This document shows, in pieces, positions 35,833 to 45,176 of a stretch of DNA of 64,000 nucleotides (positions are counted from its first letter, which is position 1; the number at the start of each line of letters is the position of its first letter). The notes under the pieces were generated by a model. That model worked only from the letters and a program-made list of their open reading frames with translations, searched no databases and was not told the origin of the DNA. This DNA is from Acidobacteriota bacterium (GTDB taxonomy: Bacteria; Acidobacteriota; Terriglobia; Terriglobales; Acidobacteriaceae): the NCBI GenBank assembly GCA_021780315.1, contig JAJXYY010000042.1, positions 496,001-560,000 on the forward strand, written 5' to 3'. The translations under genes and the position numbers were made by a program.

Positions 35833-37308
35833 TTATGGATGGGCTTTGGGGTAGTTCTGAGCGTAGGTGTCGCGGGGGAGGCCGGCGCGGCGGGCTTTAT
35901 CGCGGAGGGCGAAGGCCTCTTCGCGGGTCATGGGGCCACCGAGGGTGACGAGGAAGGGCGCGTGGCCGTTGGGCGCGAAGACCTCGGGGTGGAGGGAGTT
36001 GTGGTCGCGCTTGAGGGCGGCGACTTTTTGCCAAGCCTGGTCTTCATGGTTGTAGGTGAAGGCGACGACGTGCCAGTCTGGCTGGGTGTCGGGGGCGGTG
36101 GTGGTGGGGTTGGCTGCGGGGCTATGGTTGGCTGCGGCGCTATTGTTGGCTGCGGCGCTTCCCTTCCCTGCGGCGGTGGGGTTGGTGGCGGCGGAGGGTT
36201 TGTGGAGATTGGATGTGGGAGCCGTGGGGAGCGCGGTGATGGGGGTGATGGCGTGGGCGGGGTCGGGTGGCGCGGCTATGGCATGCCAGCCGAGAGCGAC
36301 GAGCAGGACGAGCGCGGTGAGGGCGAGGGCGAGCCAGAGACGCTTGCGTTTGGGGTCGGCCTCGATGGAGAGGCGGATGCGGTCGAGGGCGGCGCTGGCG
36401 GCGGGGCGGGGTGCGGGGGGGCGGACGACGGGCGGCATGGCAGCGGCGACGGCGGTGGGGGAGTGGAGGTCGAGGGCAGGCTGGAAGGACTCCAGATCGA
36501 GAAGCGGGAGTTGCGCCTGGGCTGGGTGCGGGGCCTTGGCGGGTGGCTTGCGGGTGGCGGCGTTGTAGGGGGCTCGGACGGTCTGCTGGGGCGAGGCGGT
36601 CTGCTGGGGGTCCGTGGAAGCGGGTGCCGGTGTGGGCGGGGTGAGGGTGGCGGCGATTTGGTCGAGGGTGCAGACGCCGTGGAGGGCGTTGGGGATGAGG
36701 ACGTCGAAGGGTGCGGGGAGGCGGGCGTTGCCGTTGTCGGTCAGGGTGCGGTGCTGGGTGAGGCACTGGAGGAGGACGACGGCGAGGTCGTGAACGTCGG
36801 CGGCCTTGAGGATGTCGCCATCGGGGCCGGCGGGGGCTTCGCGGATACAGTCGCTGCGGAGTTTAACGAGGTCTCCTGCGGCGAGGACGTTGGCGGGTTC
36901 GACGTGCTCGTGGACGATGCCGGAGGCGTGCAGGGCCTGGAGGGCGGCGACCAAGCTGGTGGCCACCTGACGGGTCTCTTCGAGGGTGAGGGGTCGTTCG
37001 CGGAGGATAGCGGCGAGGTCGGACTCGGAGGGTTCCATGACGGCGTAGATGAGGGGAGTGCCGTCCATGACGGTGTGGCCGTACTTGCGCAGGGTGATGA
37101 GGTGGTCCTGATGGAGGTTGGCGACGGTGTGCCAGCGGTCGAGGATCTCGTCCTCATCGTTGATGGCCTCGATGAGGCGGATGACGGCTGGCTTGCCGGT
37201 GCCGTTGGTCGTGGAGAAGAAGGCGCTGCGGCCTTCGGGGCGAATCAGTTTGTCGATGGGAAAGCTGCCTGCGATGGTCTTGCCTTCATAGTCGTTCCAA
37301 AGTCGCAT
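35833..37308 (-). CDS. pseudokinase - membrane helix - SPOR domain fusion
   Basis: This 491-residue membrane protein has three parts. Residues 1-190 have a protein-kinase layout, but the catalytic residues are missing: the ATP-lysine position reads AVIRLI, the HRD loop reads HEH, the usual KPxN reads EPAN, and DFG reads SDC. A proline/alanine-rich linker follows, then one helix (LWLALALTALVLLVALGW) near residue 340. A C-terminal SPOR domain (WHVVAFTYNHEDQAWQKVA to LPRDTYAQNY) would bind denuded peptidoglycan at division sites. The ATG at 37308 has GGAG nine bases upstream. It may sense or scaffold cell-wall signals without catalysis. Confidence 0.82.
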   Translation of the reverse strand: MRLWNDYEGKTIAGSFPIDKLIRPEGRSAFFSTTNGTGKPAVIRLIEAINDEDEILDRWHTVANLHQDHLITLRKYGHTVMDGTPLIYAVMEPSESDLAAILRERPLTLEETRQVATSLVAALQALHASGIVHEHVEPANVLAAGDLVKLRSDCIREAPAGPDGDILKAADVHDLAVVLLQCLTQHRTLTDNGNARLPAPFDVLIPNALHGVCTLDQIAATLTPPTPAPASTDPQQTASPQQTVRAPYNAATRKPPAKAPHPAQAQLPLLDLESFQPALDLHSPTAVAAAMPPVVRPPAPRPAASAALDRIRLSIEADPKRKRLWLALALTALVLLVALGWHAIAAPPDPAHAITPITALPTAPTSNLHKPSAATNPTAAGKGSAAANNSAAANHSPAANPTTTAPDTQPDWHVVAFTYNHEDQAWQKVAALKRDHNSLHPEVFAPNGHAPFLVTLGGPMTREEAFALRDKARRAGLPRDTYAQNYPKAHP

Positions 37309-37516
37309 GGGGGAGTACTCCATTCCTGGGGAAGTGTGCAGGGAGAAAATGCCGTTGGGCAAAGGGAGGCAGGTCGTGCCAGCGGAACGCGTCGGAAGAA
37401 CGGCGTGCGGGGACGCATCGCTCACGCAAGACTATTATCGTTCATTTTTGCGGGATGGGTTTCCACGCGCACCCCGGGATTTCCACCGGCGGCAGATGCG
37501 CGTGGTTGGGTGTGGA

Positions 37517-37855
37517 TTAGTGCGCGGGTGGGCCGTCGAAGTGGAACATCTCCTCGAGTGGCATCCACCACTGGCCCTCGGGGGTTCCGGGGAGTCGCTG
37601 CTGCATGGGCATCATGATCTTCCACCAGCGCTGAGTGGCTGGATCCTGGGCCATGGCGGCCATGTCGGCGTCGTGGTCGGTGCCGTGGTACTCGTAGGAG
37701 GCGAAGAGGGTTCCGGCGTGGTGGTAGATGGTGTAGTTGCGGATGTGGCAGCGCTCGATGGTGGCGAGGACTTCGGGCCAGACGGCGGCGTGGTAGCGCT
37801 TGTACTCGTCGTAGTGCTCGGGGGGGAGTCCGAGGATCATGCCGTAACGTTTCAA
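37517..37855 (-). CDS. rhaM: L-rhamnose mutarotase
   Basis: RhaM interconverts alpha- and beta-L-rhamnose so that the isomerase can use it. The 112 residues match the family in size. The N-terminal strand ends in EEY-like HYDEYKRYHAAVWPEV with the catalytic His22 in the same position as in E. coli RhaM. NYTIYHHAGTLFASYEY and TQRWWKIMMPMQQ are further conserved segments. No other rhamnose genes are in the window, so rhamnose or a related sugar may be handled by the neighbouring sugar genes. It is divergent from murQ. Confidence 0.9.
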   Translation of the reverse strand: MKRYGMILGLPPEHYDEYKRYHAAVWPEVLATIERCHIRNYTIYHHAGTLFASYEYHGTDHDADMAAMAQDPATQRWWKIMMPMQQRLPGTPEGQWWMPLEEMFHFDGPPAH

Positions 37856-38025
37856 AGTGGCTCCTTGGTCGCGGTTGGAGGGCGACGGGTTGAAGGGTGC
37901 AGACGGACCATCGTAACCGGAATGGCGTGAAGGTTTCCAGCGCGGAATTATTTCTTTGGGAACATGGCTTGACGAGGTGGTGCGGCATTGCGCGGAGCGT
38001 GCGAGTGGGTGATGATCTACGCAGT

Positions 38026-38925
38026 ATGGAAAGCCTATCTACGCTTGCGACGGAAGCCCGGAACCCTGCCACGGAACGAATGGATCAACTGCCTACCCGG
38101 GAGATGCTGCAGGTGATGAATGCCGAGGATGCCACGGTGGCGGCGGCGGTGGCGGCGGAGCTGGATGCGACTGCCGCGGTGGTGGATGCGGTGGCGGCGC
38201 GGATGGAGCGTGGAGGACGGCTGTTCTACCTGGGGGCGGGGACGAGTGGGCGGCTGGGGGTGCTGGATGCTTCGGAGTGTCCGCCGACGTTTTCGGTTGC
38301 GCCGACGCTGGTGCAGGGGCTGATAGCGGGTGGCGATGGAGCGTTGCGGCGATCGAGTGAGCAGTCGGAGGACTCGCCGGAGGAGGGTGCGCGGGACCTG
38401 GCGGCGGCGGGGTTTGGTGCGCTGGATGCGCTGGTGGGGATTGCGGCCAGTGGTCGGACGCCGTATGTACTGGGGGGTCTGGCGTATGCGCGGAGCCTGG
38501 GGGCACTGACGGTGGGGCTGAGCTGCGTGGCGGATTCGGCGGTGGCGCGGAGTGCGGAGATGGCGATCTCGCCGCAGACGGGCGCGGAGGTGCTGACTGG
38601 GAGTACGCGGCTGAAAGCAGGGACAGCAACCAAGCTGGTGCTGAACATGATCAGCACAGGCGTGATGATCAAGATGGGTGCGGTTTACGGCAACCTGATG
38701 GTGAATGTGCAGCCGACGAATGCGAAGCTGGTGGACCGGGCGCAACGAATTATTGTGGCGGCGACGGGGTGTGAGCGTGCAACCGCGGCGAAGCTGCTGG
38801 CGGAGTCGGGCAGTGTGAAGGTGGCGATAGTGATGCAGCAGTTGGGGCTGGATGTGGAAGCGGCGCAGGCGCGGCTGGCGGGTGCACGGGGACGACTGGC
38901 GGAGGCGCTGGCGCCGAGGGGTTAG
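38026..38925 (+). CDS. murQ: N-acetylmuramic acid 6-phosphate etherase
   Basis: MurQ opens the lactyl ether of MurNAc-6-phosphate to give GlcNAc-6-phosphate during cell-wall recycling. The SIS domain is clear: RLFYLGAGTSGRLGVLDASE, with the catalytic Glu in DASECPPTF, then GIAASGRTPYVLGGL and ISPQTGAEVLTGSTRLKAGTATK. The 299-residue length is normal. The ATG at 38026 starts MESLSTLATEARNPAT, like other MurQ proteins; longer readings are unnecessary. It is divergent from rhaM with about 170 bases between. A GDPD gene follows 63 bases later on the same strand. Confidence 0.96.
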   Translation: MESLSTLATEARNPATERMDQLPTREMLQVMNAEDATVAAAVAAELDATAAVVDAVAARMERGGRLFYLGAGTSGRLGVLDASECPPTFSVAPTLVQGLIAGGDGALRRSSEQSEDSPEEGARDLAAAGFGALDALVGIAASGRTPYVLGGLAYARSLGALTVGLSCVADSAVARSAEMAISPQTGAEVLTGSTRLKAGTATKLVLNMISTGVMIKMGAVYGNLMVNVQPTNAKLVDRAQRIIVAATGCERATAAKLLAESGSVKVAIVMQQLGLDVEAAQARLAGARGRLAEALAPRG

Positions 38926-38988
38926 CGGCTGGCGGGCTCGGGAGGTTTTCATGGGCGAGCAATACGGTTGGGGTAGGCTGGGCAGATT

Positions 38989-40254
38989 ATGGATGAGTTG
39001 CGTTTGCGTTCCGGTGGCCGAGTGCTGGTTGTGGCGATGGTGTTGGGGTGGGCTGGCGGTGCAGTGGCCCAGCAGGGTGGGGCTGTGACGACGGGGCCGA
39101 ATGCGTTTGTGGGCCTGATGCGGGCGGCGCGGGCGCAGGGGCTGGCGCATGGAGCGGCGGAGTTCCCGGTGTTGTCGCCGTGGGATGCGACGGTGCTGGG
39201 AGAGGATGGCAAGGGCTGGAACGGCAAGGATGGGAACGGGCTGGTGCCAGTGGCGCGGCTGCAGGCGGAAGGTTTCAAGGTGGTGCCGTGGACGACGAAC
39301 GATCCTGCGAAGATGCGGGCACTGCTGGCGCTGGGGGTCGATGGGATCATCAGCGATCGTCCGGATGTACTTCAGCGCGTGCTGGTGGAGGAACGCGCCG
39401 CGGCCCGGGGCGATGCGGGCAGGCTGGCATATCTGGCGCGGGTGGATGTGACGGCGCATCGTGGTGGGCGGGGGCTGCGTCCGGAGAATACGCTGCCGTC
39501 GTTCGAGAGCGGGCTGGACCAGTTGAGTACGACGCTGGAGACGGACACGGGGGTGACGACGGACCATGTGTCGCTGATCTGGCACGATCAGTTTCTGAAT
39601 CCGAAGAGCTGCCGACGGGTGGATGGTGCGGCATACACGCTGGAGAACCGCGTGTATGTGCGGGACATCTCGGTGGCGGAGGCGCAGAAGACGTTTGTCT
39701 GCGACAAGCTGCATTATGGCGCGGAGTTTGGGCCGGGTGGATTTCCGGAGCAGCGGAATGATCTGAACCTGTCACCGGTGGCGGTGGCGTTTGCGAAGCA
39801 GGAGGGCCTGCTGAGCCCGTATGTGCCGACGTATGTGGAGCAGTTGTTCCGGTTTACGGCGTTCTATGCGGACTACTACCGGACGGGACCGGGACGGACG
39901 CATCCGGAGGCGGCGGCGCGGGCGGCGAATGCGGCCAAGGTACGGTTCAACATCGAGACGAAGATACTGCCGTATGCGAACGATCCTGCGGGAGCTTCGG
40001 TGGCGGGGCTGCCGGTGCCGCAGGCGGATGCAGAGCCGGAGACGAACCATACGGTCGGCCCGCAGGCGTTTGTGGATGCGCTGTGCGGGGCGATCAAGCG
40101 GAGCGGAATGGAAGCGCGGGTGGAGGTGCAGAGCTTCGATTTTCGGACGCTGCAACTGGTGGAGGCACAGTATCCACGGATTCCAACGTACTACCTGACG
40201 GAGACGGTGGAGTCACTAAAGAGCGCGTTATTGCCGGCTTCCCTGCGGCAGTGA
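38989..40254 (+). CDS. glycerophosphodiester phosphodiesterase with permuted domain order
   Basis: This exported enzyme of 421 residues should cleave glycerophosphodiesters to glycerol-3-phosphate. A signal peptide ends at GAVAQ. The catalytic head is complete: AHRGGRGLRPENTLPSF (His157), ETD (Glu183/Asp185) and IWHDQFLN (His199). The element normally at the end of GDPD, GFKVVPWTTND...LGVDGIISDRPD, is instead at residues 95-126, before the head. The chain then ends shortly after PTYYLTETVES where that element would be expected. This looks like a circular permutation, or the fused tail of a lost copy. Fold and metal ligands still seem complete. Confidence 0.88.
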   Translation: MDELRLRSGGRVLVVAMVLGWAGGAVAQQGGAVTTGPNAFVGLMRAARAQGLAHGAAEFPVLSPWDATVLGEDGKGWNGKDGNGLVPVARLQAEGFKVVPWTTNDPAKMRALLALGVDGIISDRPDVLQRVLVEERAAARGDAGRLAYLARVDVTAHRGGRGLRPENTLPSFESGLDQLSTTLETDTGVTTDHVSLIWHDQFLNPKSCRRVDGAAYTLENRVYVRDISVAEAQKTFVCDKLHYGAEFGPGGFPEQRNDLNLSPVAVAFAKQEGLLSPYVPTYVEQLFRFTAFYADYYRTGPGRTHPEAAARAANAAKVRFNIETKILPYANDPAGASVAGLPVPQADAEPETNHTVGPQAFVDALCGAIKRSGMEARVEVQSFDFRTLQLVEAQYPRIPTYYLTETVESLKSALLPASLRQ

Positions 40255-40267
40255 GTGCGCGCGCGGG

Positions 40268-41530
40268 CTAACTGCGCTGGCGGCGGACGAGGCGGAGGGA
40301 AGAGCCGTTGACGACTGCCTGGGGCATGGCGTCGGTGGCGCGGGCGGAGGCAGCACGATGGGGGAGATTGGTGGCGAGTTCGTCGAGGATAACGCGGTTG
40401 CGGCCTGCGCGTTTGGCGGCATACATGGCGCGGTCGGCGCGGTTGAGCATGGCGGTCCAGCTATCGTTTTTGGGCAGACGCTGGGTGACTCCCATGCTGA
40501 CAGTGGCACTGATGAGGCTGTCCTCGTAGGGAAGGCGCAACTGGTGAATGATGAGGCGAAGGTGCTCGGCGATGGTGACAGCGTCAGCGGCCTCGCAGTC
40601 CGGGAGCAGGAGGAGGAACTCTTCTCCGCCGGTACGGGCGAGGACGTCGGCTGGTCGCAGATGCTCTTTGAGCAGGTTGACGAGGGCGCAGAGGAGGGAG
40701 TCTCCTGCGCCATGGCCGTAGGTATCGTTGACGAGCTTGAAGTGATCGATGTCGATGGCGACGATGGAGAGGGGCATGCCGGTGCGCTGGCTGCGGGCCA
40801 TCTCGTGGGCGGCGACCTTCATGAGGGAGCGGCGGTTGAGGCAGCCGGTGAGAGCGTCCATGCCGGCGGAGGCCTCGACGGTGCTGTACATTTCGGCTGC
40901 GGCGAACCACAGGAACATGAGCAGGAGACAGTTGGCGGTAAGGACGAGCAGGAGCAGAGCGTTGGTCCAGCGGTGATCGCCGATGGGGGTGTGCCAGTCG
41001 CGGCTTAGGCGATAGCCTTCGACGGCGATGATGGAGCGATAGAAGAGCAGGAGCATCTGCATGAAGAGGAGTACAGCGGTGATGCGTCCGGGGACGAAGA
41101 AGCGTTCTTCCTTCTGCTGGAGCATCAAGCGGATGGACGCGCCACAGAGCCACATGACTACCAGAGCGACGACGTGGAAGCCATAGGGGATATGGGCGAG
41201 ATACATGACGGCATAGAGGGCCATACCGGTGAGGAGTACGGCAGGACGGATGCGGTTTAAGAGGGGCTCTCTGCGGATGAACCAGCGGAAGCCCATGTAC
41301 ATGGCGAAGTAGGAGGCCATGCTGATTTCGTTGGCGACCAGGCCGTTGAAGATGACGGGGATTCTGCCGCCCATGAGTTGCAGCAGGTCTTTGACCAGAT
41401 CGAGCGTGACGGCGTACGCGAACCAGCGTGCGCCGATGAGGCGACGGTCTGCCCAGGCCATGAATGTGAGCACCAGAGCATACAAGGCTAGGGAGATACA
41501 GAAGAAAACATAAGCAGTATTCAGGTCCAT
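40268..41530 (-). CDS. membrane-bound diguanylate cyclase (GGDEF)
   Basis: This protein of about 420 residues should make cyclic di-GMP. Six to seven helices fill residues 1-215 and could sense a signal in the membrane. The GGDEF domain follows: AIDIDHFKLVNDTYGHGAGD binds the metal, and the signature is GGEEF, an active variant. RPAD lies exactly five residues before it and forms the RxxD inhibitory site for product feedback. RADRAMYAAKRAGRNRV closes the domain. I chose the ATG at 41530; an ATG at 41563 is possible. The gene is convergent with the GDPD gene, thirteen bases away. Confidence 0.94.
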   Translation of the reverse strand: MDLNTAYVFFCISLALYALVLTFMAWADRRLIGARWFAYAVTLDLVKDLLQLMGGRIPVIFNGLVANEISMASYFAMYMGFRWFIRREPLLNRIRPAVLLTGMALYAVMYLAHIPYGFHVVALVVMWLCGASIRLMLQQKEERFFVPGRITAVLLFMQMLLLFYRSIIAVEGYRLSRDWHTPIGDHRWTNALLLLVLTANCLLLMFLWFAAAEMYSTVEASAGMDALTGCLNRRSLMKVAAHEMARSQRTGMPLSIVAIDIDHFKLVNDTYGHGAGDSLLCALVNLLKEHLRPADVLARTGGEEFLLLLPDCEAADAVTIAEHLRLIIHQLRLPYEDSLISATVSMGVTQRLPKNDSWTAMLNRADRAMYAAKRAGRNRVILDELATNLPHRAASARATDAMPQAVVNGSSLRLVRRQRS

Positions 41531-41601
41531 CGGTCTCGCAATCCGTGCCAGCTGCTCCGGCATCTGGTTCGATACGGGCCCTTGCTACGGGGGGTTCAGG
41601 G

Positions 41602-42690
41602 TTAGAAGAGACTGTTTTTACGTGGCATCTCAATACCGAGATGGTCGTACGCCAGGCGTGTGGCTACGCGGCCCCGAGGTGTCCTATCCAGAAAACCTAT
41701 CTGGATCAAGAACGGTTCATACACCTCTTCTAAGGCATCTTGCTCCTCCGCGAGCGCGGCTGCAAGTGTATTTAATCCCACAGGGCCACCATCGTACTTT
41801 TCGATGATGGTTCGGAGGAGCCTGCGATCGAGTTCGTCGAAGCCGTGGGCGTCGACTTCGAGCATGGTGAGGGCGGCCTGGGCGGTGGGGAGATCGATGA
41901 TTCCGTTGGCACGGACCTGGGCGAAGTCGCGGACGCGGCGGAGGAGGCGGTTGGCGATGCGGGGGGTTCCGCGGGAGCGCATGGCGATTTCGGCGGCGCC
42001 GTCGTGGTCGATGGGAACGCCCATCACCTCCGCGGAGCGCTCGACGACGAAGCGGAGTTCGTCCTCGGTGTAGAACTCCAGGCGCAGCAGGATGCCGAAG
42101 CGGGAGCGCAGGGGGGAAGAGAGCAAGCCGGGGCGGGTGGTGGCGGCGACGAAGGTGAAGGGGCGGATCTCCATGACATGGGTGCGGGCAGAAGGGCCGG
42201 TACCGATCATGATGTCGAGCTTGTAGTCTTCGAGGGCGGTGTAGAGTTTTTCTTCGAGGACAGCCTGAAGGCGGTGGATTTCGTCGAGGAAGAGGACCTG
42301 GCGCTCGCGGATGTTGGTAAGGATGGCGGTGAGGTCACCTTGAATCTGGAGTGCGGGGCCGCTGGTCTGCTGGAAGCCGACGCCAAGCTCGTTGGCGATG
42401 ATGGTGGCGAGGGTGGTTTTGCCGAGGCCGGGGGGGCCGAAGAGGAGAACGTGATCGAGGGCTTCGCCGCGGGATTTGGCGGCCTGAAGCGCGATGGCGA
42501 GCTGCTCCTTGATCTTTTCCTGGCCGATGAACTCGGCGAGACGGGTGGGACGGAGCTTGAGTTCGAAGGCATCATCGTCGTCGGCGCGGCCAGCGGAGAC
42601 GAGCCGTTCGGGGTCGGCCTGGTTGCGGCTGAGAGCGATCTTTTTCTGGTTCTTCGGGATGTCCACTACTGGCGATGGTAAGGCGAACAT
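41602..42690 (-). CDS. ruvB: Holliday junction branch-migration helicase RuvB
   Basis: RuvB is the AAA+ motor that moves Holliday junctions with RuvA during recombination. The 362 residues include Walker [13 protein letters not shown], Walker [11 protein letters not shown], sensor [21 protein letters not shown], and the winged-helix C-terminus with ERTPRGR-like [14 protein letters not shown]. The N-terminal tail is about 40 residues longer than the core. ruvA and ruvC are not next to it in this window, as in several bacterial groups where ruvB is separate. The next gene upstream is a GH27, with no functional link. Confidence 0.97.
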   Translation of the reverse strand: MFALPSPVVDIPKNQKKIALSRNQADPERLVSAGRADDDDAFELKLRPTRLAEFIGQEKIKEQLAIALQAAKSRGEALDHVLLFGPPGLGKTTLATIIANELGVGFQQTSGPALQIQGDLTAILTNIRERQVLFLDEIHRLQAVLEEKLYTALEDYKLDIMIGTGPSARTHVMEIRPFTFVAATTRPGLLSSPLRSRFGILLRLEFYTEDELRFVVERSAEVMGVPIDHDGAAEIAMRSRGTPRIANRLLRRVRDFAQVRANGIIDLPTAQAALTMLEVDAHGFDELDRRLLRTIIEKYDGGPVGLNTLAAALAEEQDALEEVYEPFLIQIGFLDRTPRGRVATRLAYDHLGIEMPRKNSLF

Positions 42691-42715
42691 CGCCGCGACG
42701 CAAACGGCGAGGAGA

Positions 42716-44125
42716 TCAGTGCCTCAACTCCAGCAACAGGACGGCGTGGGGCGGGAGGGCGGCGGTGGCTTCGGCGATCTTGCCGAGGTCTTTGTGCTCC
42801 CAGAGGTCGCGGGCAGCGTACTTGTCGGCGGTGAAGCCGTAGCGGCGAAGGGGGACGACGAAGCGCATGGGGGAGTTGGTGGTATTGAAAAGGGCGAGGT
42901 ACTGGCGGCCGTGGTCGCCGTTGGAGGTCCAGGCGATGAGGCCGTCGGACTGGTCGGTACTGGGATCGCTGGCGGGGCTGTCCATGGGATCGGGCGGGGG
43001 GCTGGCGAGGCGCTGGTCGTGGCCCTGCTGGTCCATGGCGAGGACGTCAGGGTTGGAGATGAGGGCGGCGGTCCAGTCGTCAAGCTGGGTAAGGTTGCCA
43101 CCCATGAAGAGGGGGGAGCGGGCGATGGACCAGAGGGTGACGAGGGTGCGCTGCTCGTCGTGGGTGAGCGCGGTGGTGCGGGGTTGGCCGTAGCCGGGAA
43201 CAGGGCCGAGCGTGCCGAGGGGCAGCATATCGGCATCGGGCCAGTTGCCGGGGCGGACCTGCGGGGCCCAACTGGCGATGATGGCGAACTGGTTTTTGAC
43301 ACCCTGGGGGAAGTGCTGGTCGGCGGGGCGGAGCCAACGGTCCCAGACGTCGTCGGAGATACGCCAGACCTGGGCGTTGGCGGCGACCTCGGAGGCTTTA
43401 TCGAGCGGGGCGGGGCCGGGCGAGAGACTGAGCACGATAGGACGACCGGAGCGCTGGATGGCACGGTGGATCATACGGATCTCGTCGCCTTTGTAGGGAT
43501 GGGCGGCGATGCAGTCGACCTTGATGTAGTCGACGCCCCAGGCGGCGTACTGCTGGAGTAGTGCGTCGTACCAGGCCTGACCGGCGGGATTATCTTTGAC
43601 GCCGAAGTTGTCGGGGTTCCAGGGGCAGGTGTCGGAGGTGTCGGCGAGGTCGGCGGCGTGGAAGCTGCTGTTGGCGACGGGGAGGTTTGCGGCGACGGCT
43701 TGTTTGGAGATGCCGCGGATGATGTGGATGCCAAACTTGAGGCCTCGGGCGTGGACGTAGTCGGCCAGGGACTGGAAGCCGACGGTGCCAGCGGCGGAGG
43801 CGAAGCGGTTGGTGGCGGGCAGGTAGCGTCCGTTGGCGTCGATGCGGTACTGGAGGGTTTGAGGGTGGTTGGCGGCCTCGGGGTTGGCGAGGTACCAGCC
43901 CTCGTCGACGACAGCGTACTGGTAGCCGAGAGGCTTGAGGCGGGTCGCGAGGACGTCGACGTTGGCCTGAAACTGCGACTCGGTGATGGTAAGGCCGTAG
44001 GAGTCCCAGCTATTCCAGCCCATGGGGGGCGTGGGGGCGAGCAGTTTTTGCTGGGAGTGGCCGAGGGGAGCGAGGATTACAACTGCGAGGAGCAGAAGGA
44101 CAGCAGACCGGGAGCAAGTACGCAT
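42716..44125 (-). CDS. alpha-galactosidase, glycoside hydrolase family 27, secreted
   Basis: This exported enzyme of 469 residues removes alpha-galactose from plant or other oligosaccharides. A signal peptide precedes [20 protein letters not shown], the GH27 opening motif. [19 protein letters not shown] and [13 protein letters not shown] (nucleophile Asp) follow, and [10 protein letters not shown] holds the acid/base Asp. The C-terminal part is a beta-sandwich with [20 protein letters not shown]. The start [13 protein letters not shown] is a convincing signal. It lies between ruvB and a YceI gene on the same strand and probably acts with the nearby GH enzymes on plant material. Confidence 0.94.
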   Translation of the reverse strand: MRTCSRSAVLLLLAVVILAPLGHSQQKLLAPTPPMGWNSWDSYGLTITESQFQANVDVLATRLKPLGYQYAVVDEGWYLANPEAANHPQTLQYRIDANGRYLPATNRFASAAGTVGFQSLADYVHARGLKFGIHIIRGISKQAVAANLPVANSSFHAADLADTSDTCPWNPDNFGVKDNPAGQAWYDALLQQYAAWGVDYIKVDCIAAHPYKGDEIRMIHRAIQRSGRPIVLSLSPGPAPLDKASEVAANAQVWRISDDVWDRWLRPADQHFPQGVKNQFAIIASWAPQVRPGNWPDADMLPLGTLGPVPGYGQPRTTALTHDEQRTLVTLWSIARSPLFMGGNLTQLDDWTAALISNPDVLAMDQQGHDQRLASPPPDPMDSPASDPSTDQSDGLIAWTSNGDHGRQYLALFNTTNSPMRFVVPLRRYGFTADKYAARDLWEHKDLGKIAEATAALPPHAVLLLELRH

Positions 44126-44170
44126 GGAAGAGAGACCTCCGTTTCAGGGCCTCTCTACGATATCGCTTAA

Positions 44171-44228
44171 GTTGCTTGCGCTCGTAAGCTAGCTGCGCTC
44201 GTAAGTTTGGCTGCGCTCGCTGGGTTGC
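44171..44228. repeat. short tandem repeat with TGCGCTCG core
   Basis: Three TGCGCTCG copies, spaced 17 and 18 bases, are followed by TAAG or CTGG. They fill the short gap between the YceI and GH27 genes. Confidence 0.5.
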
Positions 44229-44229
44229 T

Positions 44230-44886
44230 TTACTGGGCGCCGTTATGAGCCATGCCGGGGGCAGCGGGTGTGGTTCCGGTGGCGGTGGTGGTGGGGACAG
44301 GTGCGATGCCGCCGACGAGGGTGAGGTCGATATCAACTTCCTTGTTGACGCGCAGGACGAAGGTGCTGGGGTCCTTCATGCCCCACTTGACGTAGGGGAC
44401 GACGAAGTGGGTGGAGGCGATGGCATGGCTGCCATCGATATGGACCTTCATGGCGACGGTCATGTCGTGAGGTGCGCCGTGGATGGTGAAGACTCCGTCG
44501 ACCTGTACGGTAGAGTCGCCAGTGGGAGCGATGGTCCCGTGCATCTTTTTGGGCTCGAATGTGGCGAGGGCGAAGTGCGGTGCGTCGAGGATGTTGTCAG
44601 CCATACGGCGGTCGCGGATATCGTTGCCGCTATGGCCGGTGCCGACGCCTACCTCGATGATTCCGGACATGGCACCAGTGTGGTTGTCGAATTTGACGTC
44701 GCCCTGCTGGACCTGGAAGGTGCCATTGACGGTGTGGAGCACATCGACGAGGGTGAAGTTGACCTTGCTCTGCGCGGTGTCGACTGCGAGCAATTTTTGC
44801 TGGCTGAGCGCGCTGGTGGCCGTGAGGACTGAAAGGAGCGATAGACCAGCGATGCGTCCAAGATGAAGCGTATTCCTACCGTACAT
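44230..44886 (-). CDS. YceI family periplasmic protein
   Basis: This exported lipocalin-like beta-barrel protein of about 218 residues probably binds an isoprenoid or other lipid in the periplasm. A signal peptide ends at ATSALSQ. VDTAQSKVNFTLVDVLHTVNG is the family opening, followed by GHSGNDIRDRRMADNILD and VDGVFTIHGAPHDMTVAM. The barrel ends with EVDIDLTLVG, after which a Thr/Pro/Ala-rich tail stands out as unusual. The ATG at 44886 has GAGGGAATG upstream; a longer reading to 45102 is rejected. It may be co-transcribed with the GH27 gene, but a tandem repeat separates them. Confidence 0.9.
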   Translation of the reverse strand: MYGRNTLHLGRIAGLSLLSVLTATSALSQQKLLAVDTAQSKVNFTLVDVLHTVNGTFQVQQGDVKFDNHTGAMSGIIEVGVGTGHSGNDIRDRRMADNILDAPHFALATFEPKKMHGTIAPTGDSTVQVDGVFTIHGAPHDMTVAMKVHIDGSHAIASTHFVVPYVKWGMKDPSTFVLRVNKEVDIDLTLVGGIAPVPTTTATGTTPAAPGMAHNGAQ

Positions 44887-45176
44887 GCATTCCCTCTGAA
44901 GGAAGAGTGGGGGCAACGACGGGCAGGGATTGCCCATTGGCTGCTCCTTGGTACTGACGTAAACGCCACTGAATGAGTCGTGCTGAAGGAGACCGGACCT
45001 GCGTTTTCCGATGCTGCCCTGATTCTTTGACTGGAGTCCGGGAGAAAGGTATCCAGCAAAGAGTTTGAAATTGATACGAAAGTTGCAGATTTTCGGCGTC
45101 AAGGGGTTTTCCGGACAGGGTTTCGAGGCCTCCTGCCCGGATGCTGGCGGTCATTCCGCGGAAGGACCGCCAGCTG

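Noticed and set aside
44171..44228. Tandem TGCGCTCG repeat as a regulatory array
   Set aside because: Only three imperfect copies between two genes on the same strand; probably replication slippage.
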